Assembly (NCBI GenBank): GCA_035508495.1
Contig: DATJMX010000016.1
Location: 1 to 64,000 of the forward strand
Reading direction: 5' to 3'
From: Candidatus Binataceae bacterium
GTDB lineage: Bacteria; Desulfobacterota; Binatia; Binatales; Binataceae
DNA length: 64,000 nt
Shown: in pieces, positions 1 to 10,300 of the stretch
Layout: every line of letters begins with the position of its first letter
Numbering within the stretch: position 1 is the stretch's first letter
The notes under the pieces: generated by a model
What the model was told of the DNA's origin: nothing
Databases searched by the model: none
The model's input: the letters and a program-made list of their open reading frames with translations, nothing else
Made by a program: the position numbers and the translations under genes

Positions 1-55
1 CTCAAAATCCTCCGTCCTTACGGACATGCGGGTTCAAGTCCCGCCCTCGGCACCA
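1..55 (+). tRNA. tRNA-Leu(CAA), 3' part, cut by window edge
   Basis: The window opens inside an anticodon loop read as CTCAAAA (anticodon CAA at 3-5). A long class-II variable arm follows, with stem GTCC/GGAC around TTAC (14-25). The T arm is perfect: GCGGG, loop TTCAAGT, CCCGC (28-44). The acceptor strand CCTCGGC is at 45-51, discriminator A at 52 and an encoded CCA at 53-55. The long variable arm together with the CAA anticodon points to leucine. The 5' half lies outside the window. Confidence 0.85.
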
Positions 56-677
56 GAAATTTCCCGATCGTGTTTGCACTTTTATGACCAGTTCGCTCTG
101 ACTGCTGAGTCGCGGCGGGTTTTTCGTCGAGATTTGGCCGACCTAAAGTGAGTGCGGCCCCCCGTGGTGGAAAAGGTATTAAAGGCAACCGAGGTCAAGG
201 TCGAAGACTCCGATTTTCAACGGGACTTGAACACCGATGCTCGAATTGGCAAATTGTCGAATCGCGTTGGAAGAATCGAGTTCCATCCCAATGTTTGAGG
301 GGGTTGGCCCGATCGGCGAAGCGCCGAATCTCTTTGTATAAAAAGGCATTGAGAAAGTTTGATTGTTTGTGCGAAAATTTAACGTGCGGATTAGTGCTTA
401 TGTACAATTAAATCGAGCGATCTTCTATGTTCTTCGGCAAGACGCCATCACGCCCAGTCAAGTATCGTGAGCTTTCTGTACACTGCCGCATCTGACACTC
501 GTCGGCGATGAGAATAGACGCAGACTGTGCAATGCGATCACGATCTGTTGCTGCCGAGGGCGGAAAATGCGTGGTTCGGCGCAGCGATCACTAGCCCGAT
601 CGGCACCGGATTGTGCTACTACACGGGTCGAACCCCGGGGCGCATTGCGCCTAATCGTCCGGGATGGAGCTGTGACT
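56..677. other. Intergenic stretch without a supported gene
   Basis: This 0.6 kb between the tRNA and the SDR gene holds no convincing coding sequence. Open frames at 148-411 (plus) and 458-844 (minus) lack a ribosome binding site and give Arg/Ser-rich, low-complexity translations. The stretch 300-430 is clearly AT-richer than its surroundings. The leader of the SDR gene lies in 567-677 and could also be read as an N-terminal extension, but it looks non-coding. Confidence 0.5.
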
Positions 678-1517
678 ATGCGCAGACTTGAAAACAAAGT
701 GGCCGTGATAACGGGAGCTTCCAGCGGGATGGGTCGTGCCACTGCGATCCGTTTCTCGCAGGAAGGTGCGTCTGTCGTGGTGGCCGACCTCAACGTCGAG
801 GGCGGCGAGGCCGTGGTCCGCGAATGCAAGGAGAACGGCGGCAACGCAGTCTTTCAGAAGGCCGACGTCAGCGCCGAGGATAACGTCAAGGCGATGATCG
901 ATCGCGCGGTCAAGGAGTTCGGCCGTCTCGATATCACCTACAACAACGCCGGCCTGGGCGGCGCTATCGGACCTATCGAAAACATCTCGGTCGAGGATTG
1001 GGACAAGACTTTCGCGATCCTGGTGCGCGGCGTCTTCCTCGGCATCAAGCATTCGATTCCCGTGATGCGCAAGCAGGGCGGCGGCTCGATCATCTCGACC
1101 GCGTCATTGGCCGGCCTGCAGGGCTACGACGGCATCCACGCCTACTCGGGTGCCAAGGCCGCTGTGGTGAATATCACGCGCTCGGCCGCGATCCAGCTCG
1201 GGCCCGACAAGATTCGCGTCAACTGTATCTGCCCGGGCGGAATCAATACGCCGATTCTTTATGGCACGACGCCGGGCGGTGAAAAAATCATGGAGCAGGT
1301 GCTCGCGAATCTGCAGCCGATCAAGCGCGCCGGCAGTCCGTTCGATATCGCGAACATGGCGCTGTTCCTCGCCTCCGACGAATCTGAATGGATCACCGGC
1401 ACTGCGATGGTCGTCGATGGCGGCGGGATCGCGGGTGAGTCGATCCGGCTCGCGCAGAACACGAATACCAACGCGCTGCCACCGAGTGGATTCGCGGGCC
1501 CCTCCTTTCAACGCTGA
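678..1517 (+). CDS. SDR-family NAD(P)-dependent oxidoreductase
   Basis: A 279-residue classical short-chain dehydrogenase/reductase, presumably cytosolic, interconverting an alcohol and a ketone with NAD(P). The cofactor motif TGASSGMG is at residues 12-19. NNAG is at 89-92, the catalytic Ser at about 143 and the Y-x3-K pair at Tyr156/Lys160. The frame is open from 567, but the ATG at 678 begins the usual SDR N-terminus (MRRLENKVAV) and has GGATGGAG upstream, so the extra 37 residues are probably untranslated. The C-terminus carries about 30 residues beyond the usual GG.AGE end, rich in Asn, Pro and Ser. An Asp after the second strand (VADLN) suggests NAD preference. The substrate cannot be told from sequence. 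The gene stands alone. Confidence 0.9.
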   Translation: MRRLENKVAVITGASSGMGRATAIRFSQEGASVVVADLNVEGGEAVVRECKENGGNAVFQKADVSAEDNVKAMIDRAVKEFGRLDITYNNAGLGGAIGPIENISVEDWDKTFAILVRGVFLGIKHSIPVMRKQGGGSIISTASLAGLQGYDGIHAYSGAKAAVVNITRSAAIQLGPDKIRVNCICPGGINTPILYGTTPGGEKIMEQVLANLQPIKRAGSPFDIANMALFLASDESEWITGTAMVVDGGGIAGESIRLAQNTNTNALPPSGFAGPSFQR

Positions 1518-1836
1518 CGAAAACGATGGGCGAGACGACCCGCCGACGCCGGTCGTCCGCTATTTCCGTCCGTAAGAAGTCGCGGCGATCAGCCGCCTGG
1601 TCGCGCGTAACTTTTATGCGTTACGCGTCGAACGCCGAGTTCTTTGGCACTGCGTAACGCTGGCAGGTCCAGCTCGCACATCAGTAGAACGTCTTCCTTT
1701 CGCCTGCGCTATTTCGCGCGGCACTCTAACCGATAATTCCCCGCCGGCTTACGGCATATCGTTTGCTCGATATTCACTTAAAGCCGCCTGGCGGCGTAGC
1801 CGGCGGACTTTAGTTGACATCGAGAGGTAGTGCCTC
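1518..1836. other. Intergenic region, no gene seen
   Basis: About 320 bases between the SDR gene and the ferritin-like gene. I see no open frame with a start signal. A short GC-rich inverted repeat (GCCGCC / GGCGGC at about 1783-1796) precedes the next gene, and GAGAGG at 1822-1827 serves as its ribosome binding site. Confidence 0.4.
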
Positions 1837-2400
1837 ATGGCAAGCATCATCGAGAAGGCCGAAGACTATGTCAGCCGCGCCTCCATCTCGCGCGAGCTGC
1901 TGCGCGATAAGCTGAGCGAGTGCCTGATTGTGGAGCGCGGCGGACTCAAGCTCTACGAACGCGCTCTGCAAATCGTTACCGATCCCGACGTATCGAAGAA
2001 GTTTCGCGAGTTCCGCGAGCAGACTCGAAATCACGAATCGATACTGATTCGAGTCATCACTGCCCTCGGCATGGATCCGTCGTATATGAGCCCGACCGCC
2101 AAACTCGCGCAAAAAAAGGCCGAGAGCCTGCTGAGCACCATGGCGAGCGGCGATGGAACTGACTATCTACCGTCGAACGCCGAGCAGATAAATGCGGTCG
2201 AGAATATTATCCTCGGCGAAACCAAAGACCATGCGAACTGGGAGATGCTCGGCAAGATCGCGCGTCAGTCAGACGACGACCAACTGCGCGCGGTGCTCAA
2301 ACCCGCGGTCGCCGAGGTCGAGCCGCAGGAAGACGAACATCTCCATTGGACCAAGCAACAAATGGCGCGGCTGGAATTCGCCTCGATTGCCAGAAAATAG
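1837..2400 (+). CDS. Ferritin-like four-helix protein
   Basis: A 187-residue, almost entirely helical soluble protein. Long amphipathic helices carry regularly spaced acidic and His residues: E and H in the NHES segment near residue 67, ETKDHANWE near 128-136, and EDEHLHW near 168-174. This layout resembles ferritin-like/DUF892-type domains that bind a di-iron site, but I cannot assign the individual ligands. There is no signal peptide. The start is supported by GAGAGG about 10 bases upstream. The gene is monocistronic, with no regulator beside it. A role in iron or oxidative-stress handling is inferred from the fold only. Confidence 0.65.
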   Translation: MASIIEKAEDYVSRASISRELLRDKLSECLIVERGGLKLYERALQIVTDPDVSKKFREFREQTRNHESILIRVITALGMDPSYMSPTAKLAQKKAESLLSTMASGDGTDYLPSNAEQINAVENIILGETKDHANWEMLGKIARQSDDDQLRAVLKPAVAEVEPQEDEHLHWTKQQMARLEFASIARK

Positions 2401-2560
2401 CTCACACTGACCAGACATCTGTCCGGCCGGAGTAAACATAGTAGGTACTCTTCCGGGTAGAGTTAGTAGATTTCCTGATTGATCAACCGCGGCACTTCGC
2501 TAGAGTCGCACCTCCGCATTTCGACGTATCTGTCCGGCGTCGATGCGGAGGGGGGCAGTG

Positions 2561-3469
2561 GTGAAGCGCGCTCAAATCGCGGGCACACGCCATTCGTGTA
2601 TTGTGGGCCTGATGTCGTTAGCGGTCATTGTCTTCGCATACCAGGGTTCGGCTCAATCAGCCACGATAGTACACAATATCCCGCGCTGCGGTAGCATCGC
2701 GGTGCCCGGCTTCTATCGAGTCACGAATACCCTCGTTGCCAGGTCCGTTGACTGTATCGATATCCGTAGCAGTAACGTCACGCTCGACCTGGCAAACTTC
2801 AACATGACCAATACTGGTCCGGCGGGTTCGAGTGTCGGAATTAATGTCCTTGGGAGCGCCACCAATGTCACGATCGAAGGCGCCAACTCTTTCATCGAAG
2901 GGTTCTCGATCGGGGTAGAAACGGGGCCGTCGACATCGGGCACGATCGCCGAGGATTTCAATGTTGTCGATAACACTCACGTGGGCATTCTGATCCAGGG
3001 GTCGAATCAATTCTTCACCAATGTCTTCGCCCAGCATCAGGCCTATGGCATCGAGCTTCACAGCTGCACGAGATGTATCGCGGCAAATATCTATTCGACC
3101 GATAACTCGATCTATGGTTTCTGGATTTTCGCATCGACATTGAGCCAGGTCTTCCTGAACATCGGGGAAGACAACGCAATCGCCGATGTATACGAGGGAT
3201 GCTCAGGCGCAGCGCCTGGCAGCGCTTGTGCCGCTCAGCAATTCGGCTCGGAGAATGCGATCTACGATACTCAGTTGGCGGGCGGCGAGTATGGCGTCGC
3301 AGTAGACAAGGGTGAAGCGGGCAATCGCATTTTCCAGACGCAACCCGAATATGGCGAAACGCAGGACGTGCCTTCCATCGATCAACTCTACGATGGCAAT
3401 GCCGCTTGCGGAACCAATCTCTGGTTCGAAAATTCCTTCACGCGAGCGAATCAGAGTTGCATACAATAA
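2561..3469 (+). CDS. Secreted right-handed beta-helix protein
   Basis: About 302 residues. A basic N-terminus (VKRAQ...) and a hydrophobic stretch (GLMSLAVIVFAYQGSAQSA) form a signal peptide. The rest is a series of short hydrophobic strands with Asn ladders, such as SNVTLDLANFNM, ATNVTIEGANSF, SGTIAEDFNVV and NTHVGILIQGSN. This is typical of parallel beta-helix (NosD/pectate-lyase-like) repeats. I prefer a GTG start at 2558 or 2561 because GGAGG lies at 2547-2551, inside the longer reading from ATG 2543. Several Cys pairs (for example CTRC, GCSGA...SACA) fit an exported, disulfide-bearing protein. No catalytic acid cluster could be identified, so the substrate and any enzymatic activity are unknown. 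Confidence 0.7.
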   Translation: MKRAQIAGTRHSCIVGLMSLAVIVFAYQGSAQSATIVHNIPRCGSIAVPGFYRVTNTLVARSVDCIDIRSSNVTLDLANFNMTNTGPAGSSVGINVLGSATNVTIEGANSFIEGFSIGVETGPSTSGTIAEDFNVVDNTHVGILIQGSNQFFTNVFAQHQAYGIELHSCTRCIAANIYSTDNSIYGFWIFASTLSQVFLNIGEDNAIADVYEGCSGAAPGSACAAQQFGSENAIYDTQLAGGEYGVAVDKGEAGNRIFQTQPEYGETQDVPSIDQLYDGNAACGTNLWFENSFTRANQSCIQ

Positions 3470-3497
3470 ATGCTCAAGCAGCCGGCCGCAGCTCGGA

Positions 3498-3960
3498 TCA
3501 CGGGGCGCCAAACCATTTGTCGTAGATTTCTGATAGGTGTCGTTTTCGCGCAGGGCCCGAAGAGCCTGATTGACTTTTCTGCGCAACGGACTGTCGAGTT
3601 GCAAACCAAACGCTATTGGGGCGACGTAGAACTCGGGTCCGACGATCCGCGCAAGTCGAATTCCTCGTCGCGCCCAGAGGTTATGACCACTGGAGACGCG
3701 ACGACCTCGTCTTTCCTGGCGCGCATTGCCGCCAAGAGCGCTCCCGGGCTTGGATATATGTCATAGCTCGTGTTGAATTTGAGGCGCGCTGAAATTGGGT
3801 TCCAGGGTCGATTCCGTAGCCGCTTAACGATCCGTCGTCCTGTCGAATGACAAATGGCGGCAGCAGCATTATGGCGGCGTTGACTTGTGGAGCTTTACTT
3901 TGCGCCGCGGCCTCGGAATTGCCGCGAAGCTCGATACAAGAAGTGTCAGATCGAAAATAA
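3498..3960 (-). pseudogene. Decayed ABC-transporter solute-binding protein (SBP_bac_3 type)
   Basis: No single frame is open, but pieces of one family appear in order on the minus strand. A hydrophobic leader (FDLTLLVSSFAA) is near 3930. Then come PPFVIRQDDGSLSGYGID near 3855-3810, YDIYPSPGALLAAMRARKDEV near 3770-3705 and ITSGRDEEFD near 3690-3660. The C-terminus, PEFYVAPIAFGLQLDSPLRRK, runs on to VNQALRALRENDTYQ. Reading one base earlier near 3530 restores the family ending KIYDKWFGAP and a TGA at 3498-3500. So there are at least two or three frameshifts and an internal deletion of roughly 100 residues between the FDF-like motif and the C-terminal lobe. Family assignment rests on the characteristic LR.DGTYQ.IYDKWFG ending of polar amino acid binding proteins. 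Confidence 0.75.
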
Positions 3961-4073
3961 CTGACGCCGACTCACGCAGTTTGAAATTCGCCACCTGATC
4001 TCTAACTAGCAACGATCGACTGTCAGCCTTACGACGTCGTCTTTGATCGGTCGATCGCGTCCCGGCCTGGCGC

Positions 4074-4979
4074 CTAGCGCGTACGCGCGATGAACGCGTC
4101 GAGCAGGTCTGAGATCTCCTGGGGTTTGTCTTCCTGCAGGAAGTGTCCCGCGTCGGCAATAGTCACATGCGGTTGATTGCGGGCGCCCGGGATGCGCTGC
4201 TGGAAGAGCGCGTCGCCGCCCTTCGTGATCGGATCTGAATCACTGAATGCGGTCAGGAACGGCTGGCTGAATGATTCGAGTACTTTCCACGCTGCGATAT
4301 TCTCAGCGACTGAAGCGTGCTGTGGCGTCACTGGAACGAGAGTCGGAAAACATCGCGCACCTGCTTTGTAACTTTCGTCCGGAAATGGCGCGTCGTAAGC
4401 GGCCCGCTCGGCCGCGCTCAAGCCGCGCCGCGTGCCCATGCTGACAATGTCTCCGACCGGAAATGCAGGCGTGCTCTGACTGAATGCTAGCCAGCGCTCG
4501 AAGCCGTCGGAGAACCCTTGTCCGACTGGCAATCCCGTATTCGCCGCGCACACGCGCGCGAAGCGGCCGGGATCGGCGGCCACGAGGCGCAGCCCAATCA
4601 GTCCGCCCCAGTCCTGGCAGAACAGAGTGATATGGTCGAGCTTCACTGCCGTGAGCCAGTCGCGAATCCATCGCACGTGACGCTCGTAAGTATAATCGGC
4701 GAGGTCAGCAGGCTTGTCGGATCGGCCAAAACCGACGAGGTCTGGCGCGAGCACGCGATGCCCTCGCGCCGCGAGCAAGCTCACGATGTTCCGGTAGAGA
4801 TACGACCACGACGGCTCGCCATGCATGAGTAGAATCGGGGCGGCATCGGTGGGACCTTCGTCGATGTAGGCAATGCGCGGGCGCGCTCCGTCGCCATCTG
4901 CAACTTCGACGTAGTGAGGTTCGAACGAGAAACTCGGCAGGTTTGTGAACCGTTCGTCGGGTGTACGCAGGATTTTCAT
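4074..4979 (-). CDS. Haloalkane dehalogenase-like alpha/beta hydrolase
   Basis: 301 residues, the usual length for haloalkane dehalogenases, which release halide by attack of an active-site Asp. The oxyanion/halide-site motif [11 protein letters not shown] is at residues 53-63. The nucleophile elbow is QDWGG, with Asp123 in place of the Ser of lipases and the neighbouring Trp124 as a halide ligand. A catalytic acid (Asp247 or Asp249 in FSDSDP) lies after strand 6, and His279 in DAGHFLQED is the base. Acid position and the EPSW motif favour the HLD-I type (DhlA/DmrA-like). There is no signal peptide. The real substrate may not be halogenated. The gene stands alone; the region upstream is divergent from the gene at 5244. 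Confidence 0.85.
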   Translation of the reverse strand: MKILRTPDERFTNLPSFSFEPHYVEVADGDGARPRIAYIDEGPTDAAPILLMHGEPSWSYLYRNIVSLLAARGHRVLAPDLVGFGRSDKPADLADYTYERHVRWIRDWLTAVKLDHITLFCQDWGGLIGLRLVAADPGRFARVCAANTGLPVGQGFSDGFERWLAFSQSTPAFPVGDIVSMGTRRGLSAAERAAYDAPFPDESYKAGARCFPTLVPVTPQHASVAENIAAWKVLESFSQPFLTAFSDSDPITKGGDALFQQRIPGARNQPHVTIADAGHFLQEDKPQEISDLLDAFIARTR

Positions 4980-5243
4980 GATGTTTCTCCGGGCAGCGAC
5001 AGCACCGATGCTGGAAATATTCGCACTGCTAGTGCAATTATCTGTCAGCGCTCGTGCAAGTCAAGGATCGAGCCGGCGCCGGGACTTTGCCGTAACGCGC
5101 CAGCAACAATCTTTTCATGAGAACATTGCAGGAAAAGCGCCTGCCAGCGTGAGTTTACGCTTCTTCGCGACAAGTCCGATCTGCTAAATCAGCGGGAAGT
5201 TTTGAGAGCCACTGATCGCATTCGGGAGGAAGATAACATAGCA

Positions 5244-5579
5244 ATGAAGACAGGAAGACTCGTCGCGACCGCGTTGATTGCTGGGTTGATTGCCGGAGCA
5301 ACGATGAGTTCTGCCGCAGCGCTCGCTCAGGAGAGCCCCGCAGCTGCCGGATCGCCGGCGGCGGCCACTAGCGACCAGAAGATCAAGCAGCTTCAGGATT
5401 GTATCTCGCACATGAAGCAGGCGCGCGCCGGATGGAGCCAGGAGCCGACTACGCAGGAAGACTACACCATCAAGATCAAACACATGCGAGGTTTGATCGC
5501 CGCGCTGCAGAACGGCAAGGACGTCCCGCAGGATAAGATCGACAAGGCCTGCAAGTCGCCGGGCAGCGCCCCCTACTGA
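5244..5579 (+). CDS. Small secreted protein of unknown function
   Basis: 111 residues starting at ATG 5244, with GGGAGGA upstream (5224-5230). A clear signal peptide (MKTGRL, then ATALIAGLIAGATMSSAAALAQ) is followed by an Ala-rich linker and a short helical domain with two Cys (QDCISHMKQ and DKACKSP). These could form one disulfide in the periplasm. I do not recognise the family. It ends just before a strong two-way terminator shared with the convergent lipoprotein gene. Confidence 0.65.
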   Translation: MKTGRLVATALIAGLIAGATMSSAAALAQESPAAAGSPAAATSDQKIKQLQDCISHMKQARAGWSQEPTTQEDYTIKIKHMRGLIAALQNGKDVPQDKIDKACKSPGSAPY

Positions 5580-5600
5580 AGCATCGCATAACAGTTAGTT

Positions 5601-5636
5601 AAGTGGCCGGTCCGAATCGCTCCGGGCCGGCCACTT
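5601..5636. terminator. Bidirectional hairpin terminator
   Basis: Perfect 10-base arms AAGTGGCCGG / CCGGCCACTT, extended inward by T-G, C-G and C-G pairs, with a short loop between. The AA at one end and TT at the other suit use in both directions. It sits exactly between two convergent genes. Confidence 0.75.
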
Positions 5637-5655
5637 CAACCTTATCGGCGCGCGA

Positions 5656-6195
5656 TCATGGGAAAGCCGGTGAGTTCAGCGCGGCTTCCAGATCGGACTG
5701 ATGCACGGCCTCGCCGCTCTGGAGATTCGCCATTGCCTCGTCGATCCGGTTGCCCTGCTCGATGAAATCCTCTGTCAGGATCGGATTGTCGTCATGATCG
5801 TACGCGCCGCGATCGGCCAGGGTCCTCGCTTCCTTGAGCTTGGCGATTAGCTCGGCGCGCTGCGGTTCGGATAGCTCGCCATCAGGGACAGCCGACGCGC
5901 GCGCGACTTCTGCGGTCGTCGCCGGCAATCCATGTTCCAGTTTTGCGATCTCGTCGTGCGCGCGGACGGCCTGCGCATAAAGATCCACCTGCGCAACGGC
6001 GGGGGTGTTCGGATTGTTGGCGCGATTCAGATCCTCCTGCTCAGCCTGACGCAGCGATTGAATGTCGGCCGCCTGTTGATTGGCGGATGTCATCGGCGAG
6101 CTGGTCGCGCAAGCCGAGAGCGCAAGCATTATCGTAGCGGCGCCAATTGATTTTACGATCGAGTAACATCTCGTGCTGCCAATCGTGAGTTCCAT
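5656..6195 (-). CDS. Hypothetical lipoprotein
   Basis: 179 residues with a lipoprotein signal: hydrophobic segment GAATIMLALSAC, lipobox LSAC and Cys29 as the lipidated residue. The mature part is helical and highly charged (AADIQSLRQAEQEDLNRAN..., AELIAKLKEARTLADRG), possibly coiled coil, with no Cys. GAGGAACG just before ATG 6195 supports the start. I do not recognise the family. It is probably an envelope-anchored structural or chaperone-like protein, and the function is unknown. Confidence 0.65.
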   Translation of the reverse strand: MELTIGSTRCYSIVKSIGAATIMLALSACATSSPMTSANQQAADIQSLRQAEQEDLNRANNPNTPAVAQVDLYAQAVRAHDEIAKLEHGLPATTAEVARASAVPDGELSEPQRAELIAKLKEARTLADRGAYDHDDNPILTEDFIEQGNRIDEAMANLQSGEAVHQSDLEAALNSPAFP

Positions 6196-6311
6196 TCGCG
6201 TTCCTCGTCCAGTAGTCGAATAGTCAAACGGAATCCCGCCCGAGCTCGGCCGATGATCGACGCGAGCCAGGCGGTCCGCGTCAGTTACGACGCGACCCAG
6301 GAAAGCTTTCG

Positions 6312-6725
6312 CTACGAGAGGAGTGGGGGCGAGGATTCGCTTTGCGATGGTCCGAGCTTGATGCGCATCAGGATGCGCGTCACAGGCCGGAAATTCTCAG
6401 GAACGTCAGATTCAGGCGCAGGCCGCGCCGCCTTAAGAGCGGGATCGTCGATCGGTTCGATTGGATTGATCGCCGGGAGCACGATGCGCTGGACGCATTT
6501 AGCTTCGGGCTGCGCGACCGACGTGTTGCGTTTGATCTGCTGCTCGACGCGAGTGGGCCGAAAATGATTGGCGAACTGATGCCCGGCGCGCACCGGGAAG
6601 GACAGCAGCATCACCAGCGCAAGCGCGCAAAGCGCGCCTCTCACAAATCTTCCGACGATGCGCACTCGAGTGTGCAAACTGGTAAGCGCTCCTGACCTCG
6701 ATGCTAAGCCCTCTCTCCGATACAC
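6312..6725 (-). CDS. Small exported proline-rich protein, hypothetical
   Basis: Up to 137 residues from a GTG at 6725. Downstream TTG (6677) or GTG (6665) starts are as likely because AGGAG lies just before 6677. A basic stretch and a hydrophobic segment (GALCALALVMLLSFPVRAG) look like a signal peptide. The tail is polar with repeated Pro (INPIEPIDDPALK) and one Cys. The family is not recognised. It is divergent from the gene at 6888, which has a similar design (basic N-terminus, one membrane segment, Pro/Arg tail); whether they are related is unclear. Confidence 0.4.
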   Translation of the reverse strand: MYRREGLASRSGALTSLHTRVRIVGRFVRGALCALALVMLLSFPVRAGHQFANHFRPTRVEQQIKRNTSVAQPEAKCVQRIVLPAINPIEPIDDPALKAARPAPESDVPENFRPVTRILMRIKLGPSQSESSPPLLS

Positions 6726-6887
6726 TCAAGCGCGCGGCCCTCGGGAGCAGAATTAACCATGATTTTACCTTGTTTTCGCTTCAAATCCGGGTGGGTTAAG
6801 CTTAAAGAATCACCGAATGCTGGCGCGCACGAGATCGACAGGGCCTTGTGATCGCGGGTTCCCATCAATATTTTGGAACCATCCGCG

Positions 6888-7262
6888 ATGATTGAACTCA
6901 ACCGCAAGCGGCGTCTGCTGGTCGCCAGCGCACATCTACTGGGATGCGTCGTCAGCCTCCTGGTTCTGTTAACGCTGCCAACCCTGCGCTTTCATCATTC
7001 GCGGACCGCGGTGCAAACGCGCGAGGTTGAGCGCGAGGCGGCACGTCAATCCTTCGTTACTCCCTCGGACTCCGCGCCTCTGATCCAGATTGCCCAGGGA
7101 TTCCAGCGACGGCAGCGCGCAGCGGTGACGACAGATGATCGCGGTCTGCGCCGGCCTCGCCCGATGACGGGTAGCACAGTGAACCTGCCGCTCGCGTGGC
7201 ATTTGGTGCGGCTGAAATTGCCACCTCGTTCGCAAGATCCTTTTCATTCGATCTTCGCATAG
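6888..7262 (+). CDS. Small single-pass membrane protein, hypothetical
   Basis: 124 residues from ATG 6888 (an ATG at 6873 is also in frame). The N-terminus is basic (MIELNRKRRLL), followed by a long hydrophobic segment (HLLGCVVSLLVLLTLPTL), then an Arg-rich tail. It ends 91 bases before the RND permease gene and may be its first operon member. No known family could be assigned. Confidence 0.4.
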   Translation: MIELNRKRRLLVASAHLLGCVVSLLVLLTLPTLRFHHSRTAVQTREVEREAARQSFVTPSDSAPLIQIAQGFQRRQRAAVTTDDRGLRRPRPMTGSTVNLPLAWHLVRLKLPPRSQDPFHSIFA

Positions 7263-7353
7263 AGCTGACTAGCCGATTCCGGTAATACGGAATCGAGAGC
7301 ACGATCAGTTTGGATTTCCGGCGCGCCCGGAACTACTGCGAGGTCTCGAAACT

Positions 7354-10300
7354 GTGCCAAGTTTCTCTTTGCGCAATCCCTACGTAATCATCGTCGGGGC
7401 GCTGATTATCTCGTTGCTCGGCGTGACCGCTTTCACGCGGATGCCGGTTGACGTTTTTCCGAATCTCAAGATTCCCGCCGTCGTCGTGGCGACGTTCTAT
7501 CCCGGGATGCCGCCGCTCGACATCGAGCGCGACATCACCACCCGCTACGAGCGCTTCTTCACCCTCGGCAGCAGCATCGAGCATATCGAATCGCGCTCGC
7601 TGCCCGGCATCAGCATCATCACGGTTTATTTTCAGCCCGGCACCGACGTCGATTCGTCGGCGGCGCAGCTCGCGACGCTGGCGATGGCGGATCTCGGCGT
7701 GCTACCGCCGGGAACATTGCCCCCGCTGGTGCTGAAGTACGATGCGTCGTCCCTGCCGGTTCTGCTCGTGACCGTTAGTGGCTCGGGCTTCACGCAAACC
7801 CAACTCGAGGATGCCGCGCGCTACACGGTGCGCACGCAGATGGCTACGGTCAGAGGCGCCTCTGTACCGCTGCCCTTCGGCGGCAAGTTCCGGCAGATCA
7901 TGGCCTACGTCGATCGCAAGGCGTTGCAGGTTCGCGGCCTGACCCTCAATGACGTAGTCTCCGCGCTCAACGATTCGAATCTGATCCTGCCCGCAGGCGA
8001 CGCGCAGATCGGCTCGACCGACTACTTCGTTTATTCGAACAGCATGGCGCCGGACATCGCCGCCCTCGGCCAGGTGCCGGTTAAGATCGGCGCGGGCCAG
8101 GCGCCCGTAGTCATGAACGACGTCGCGAAGGTCCAGGACGCGTCGCAGATTCAATACAACGTGGTGTTGATCGACGGTCAGCCCTCGGTTTACGTCCCGG
8201 TGCTCAAGCAACCGGGCGCAAACACGATCTCGGTGGTCGAAGGCGTGAGGGACATCCTACCCAACATCGTGGGAATCCCGAGCGGGATGAAGCTCAAGGG
8301 TATCTTCGATCAGTCGAGTTACATCCGTGACGCCGTCAGCAGCCTCGAGCATGAAGCGGTTTCGGGTTCGGTGCTTGCGTCGTTGATGATCCTGATTTTT
8401 CTCGGCAGTTTCCGTTCGACGGTGGCGATTTTCCTGTCGATACCGCTTTCGATTCTGGCGGGCGCGTTCGGACTCTTTATTGGCGGCCAGACGATCAACA
8501 TCATGACACTTGGCGGATTCGCGCTCGCGATCGGGCGCCTGGTCGATGACTCCGTCGTCGTGCTCGAAAATATCAATCGGCACCTCGCCGCCGGCGTGGA
8601 GCCGCAGGTCGCTGCGCGCCAGGGGGCCGAGGAAGTCGCGCTGCCCGTGCTGGCCTCAACGATCACGACTGTGATCGTCTTCTTCCCGGTGATGTTTCTG
8701 TTCGGTGTCGCGAAGTACATGTTCTCCGCGCTGGCGCTGGCGGTCGTGCTGTCGATGCTTGCGTCGTATGTAGTCGCGATGTCGGTAATCCCGATCTTCT
8801 GCGCCCGCTTTCTAACCGCCGAGGATGCCCGCGCAATGGAAGGCGGGCACGAAACCGACGCGCGCGACGCGGCGGCGGAGAGCGCGGACTGGCCCGAGAG
8901 CAAGCGTGGGTTCTTCGCCGCGTTCAACCGCGCCTACGAGAAGCTGGCACTGCGCTACGAGCGGGCGTTACAGTCGGCCCTGGAGCACAAGCTCGCCGTG
9001 ATCGGGGTGCTGTCGACTATCTTCGTGCTGAGCATGCTGATGTTTCCGCGGCTGGGCACGCAACTCTTTCCCGACACCGACGCAGGAAAATTCTCTATCA
9101 ATCTGCACGCTCCCCTGGGCTCGCGCATCGCCGTGACCGAGTCGCTCACGCGCAAGCTCGAACAGGCGATCCGCGATGTCATCCCGGCGAGTGAGCTCGA
9201 TACTATCGTCTCGAATATTGGGTTGGAGCCGAACCTCTCCGCGATCTATTCGAGCAACTCAGGCCAGGATACTGCCCAGGTACTTGTCAGCCTCAAGGCC
9301 AACCACCGGCGTCCTACCAACGAATATATGAATAAGCTCAGGGATGAATTGCCGACGCGCGTCCCGGAGATTCATGCTTTCTTCTCGTCCGGCAGTATTA
9401 TCGACGCGGTGCTGAACTTCGGCTCGCCCGCGCCGATCAATGTGCAGATAAGCGGACAGGACTATCCGAGCATCTTCGCCTTCGCGCGAAAGCTCGAGGA
9501 TACGATTCGCGGTCTGCCGAAAGTCGCAGCGACCTATATACCTGAAGAATCAGGTTACCCGACGCTCGACGTGAAAGTGGATCGCCTGAAGGCGGGCCGG
9601 CTCGGGCTAACGCAGCGCGACGTGATCACGAATGTGATCACCGCGTTGACGTCGAACCAGATGATCAAGCCGTCGATATGGATCGATCCCAAGTCCGGAA
9701 ATGACTATTACCTCACCGCGCAATATCCCGAATCGGATATCGAATCGATCGAATCGTTGCAGAATATACCCGTGCGTAGCTATAGCGGCGCCGAGGGCCA
9801 TGCAAACTCACTGCTGCTGCGCGACGTGGCGACAATCGTTCCCGAGCGTCACGCAGCGCAGGCCGATCATTACAACGTGCAGCGTGTAGTCAATTTGCTG
9901 GTCGCGCCGCGCGGCGGAGATTGGGGCGGCACCCAGGATTCGATCAAACAGGCACTGTCGAAAATTCCTGTGCCGCCTGGAATCCGCGTTAACTATCGCG
10001 GATCGGTGGCAGCGATGGAAAAGTCCTTCGCCAGCTTTGGCTTCGGTCTTTATATGGCGGTGGCGTTGCTTTACCTGGTAATGGTCGCGCAGTTCCGATC
10101 GTTCCTCGATCCGCTGATTATCATGTTCGCCGTTCCGATGGGCCTGATCGGCGTGGTATGGACCCTTTACCTCACCGGAACGACATTAAATATAGAATCG
10201 TTCATGGGAATCATCGTGATGGTTGGGATCGTCGTGTCGAACTCGATTCTGCTCGTCGATTTCGCCAATCAACGGCGCACGCAGGGTCACGAACTGCGGC

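Noticed and set aside
1..55. tRNA 3' end as phage/element attachment site
   Set aside because: No second copy of the tRNA 3' end and no integrase seen in the window.
148..411. 87-residue open frame after the tRNA
   Set aside because: No ribosome binding site, low-complexity Arg/Ser translation and no family features; treated as non-coding.
3470..3766. 98-residue plus-strand open frame after the beta-helix gene
   Set aside because: It runs antisense across the decayed binding-protein gene, which explains the sequence better.
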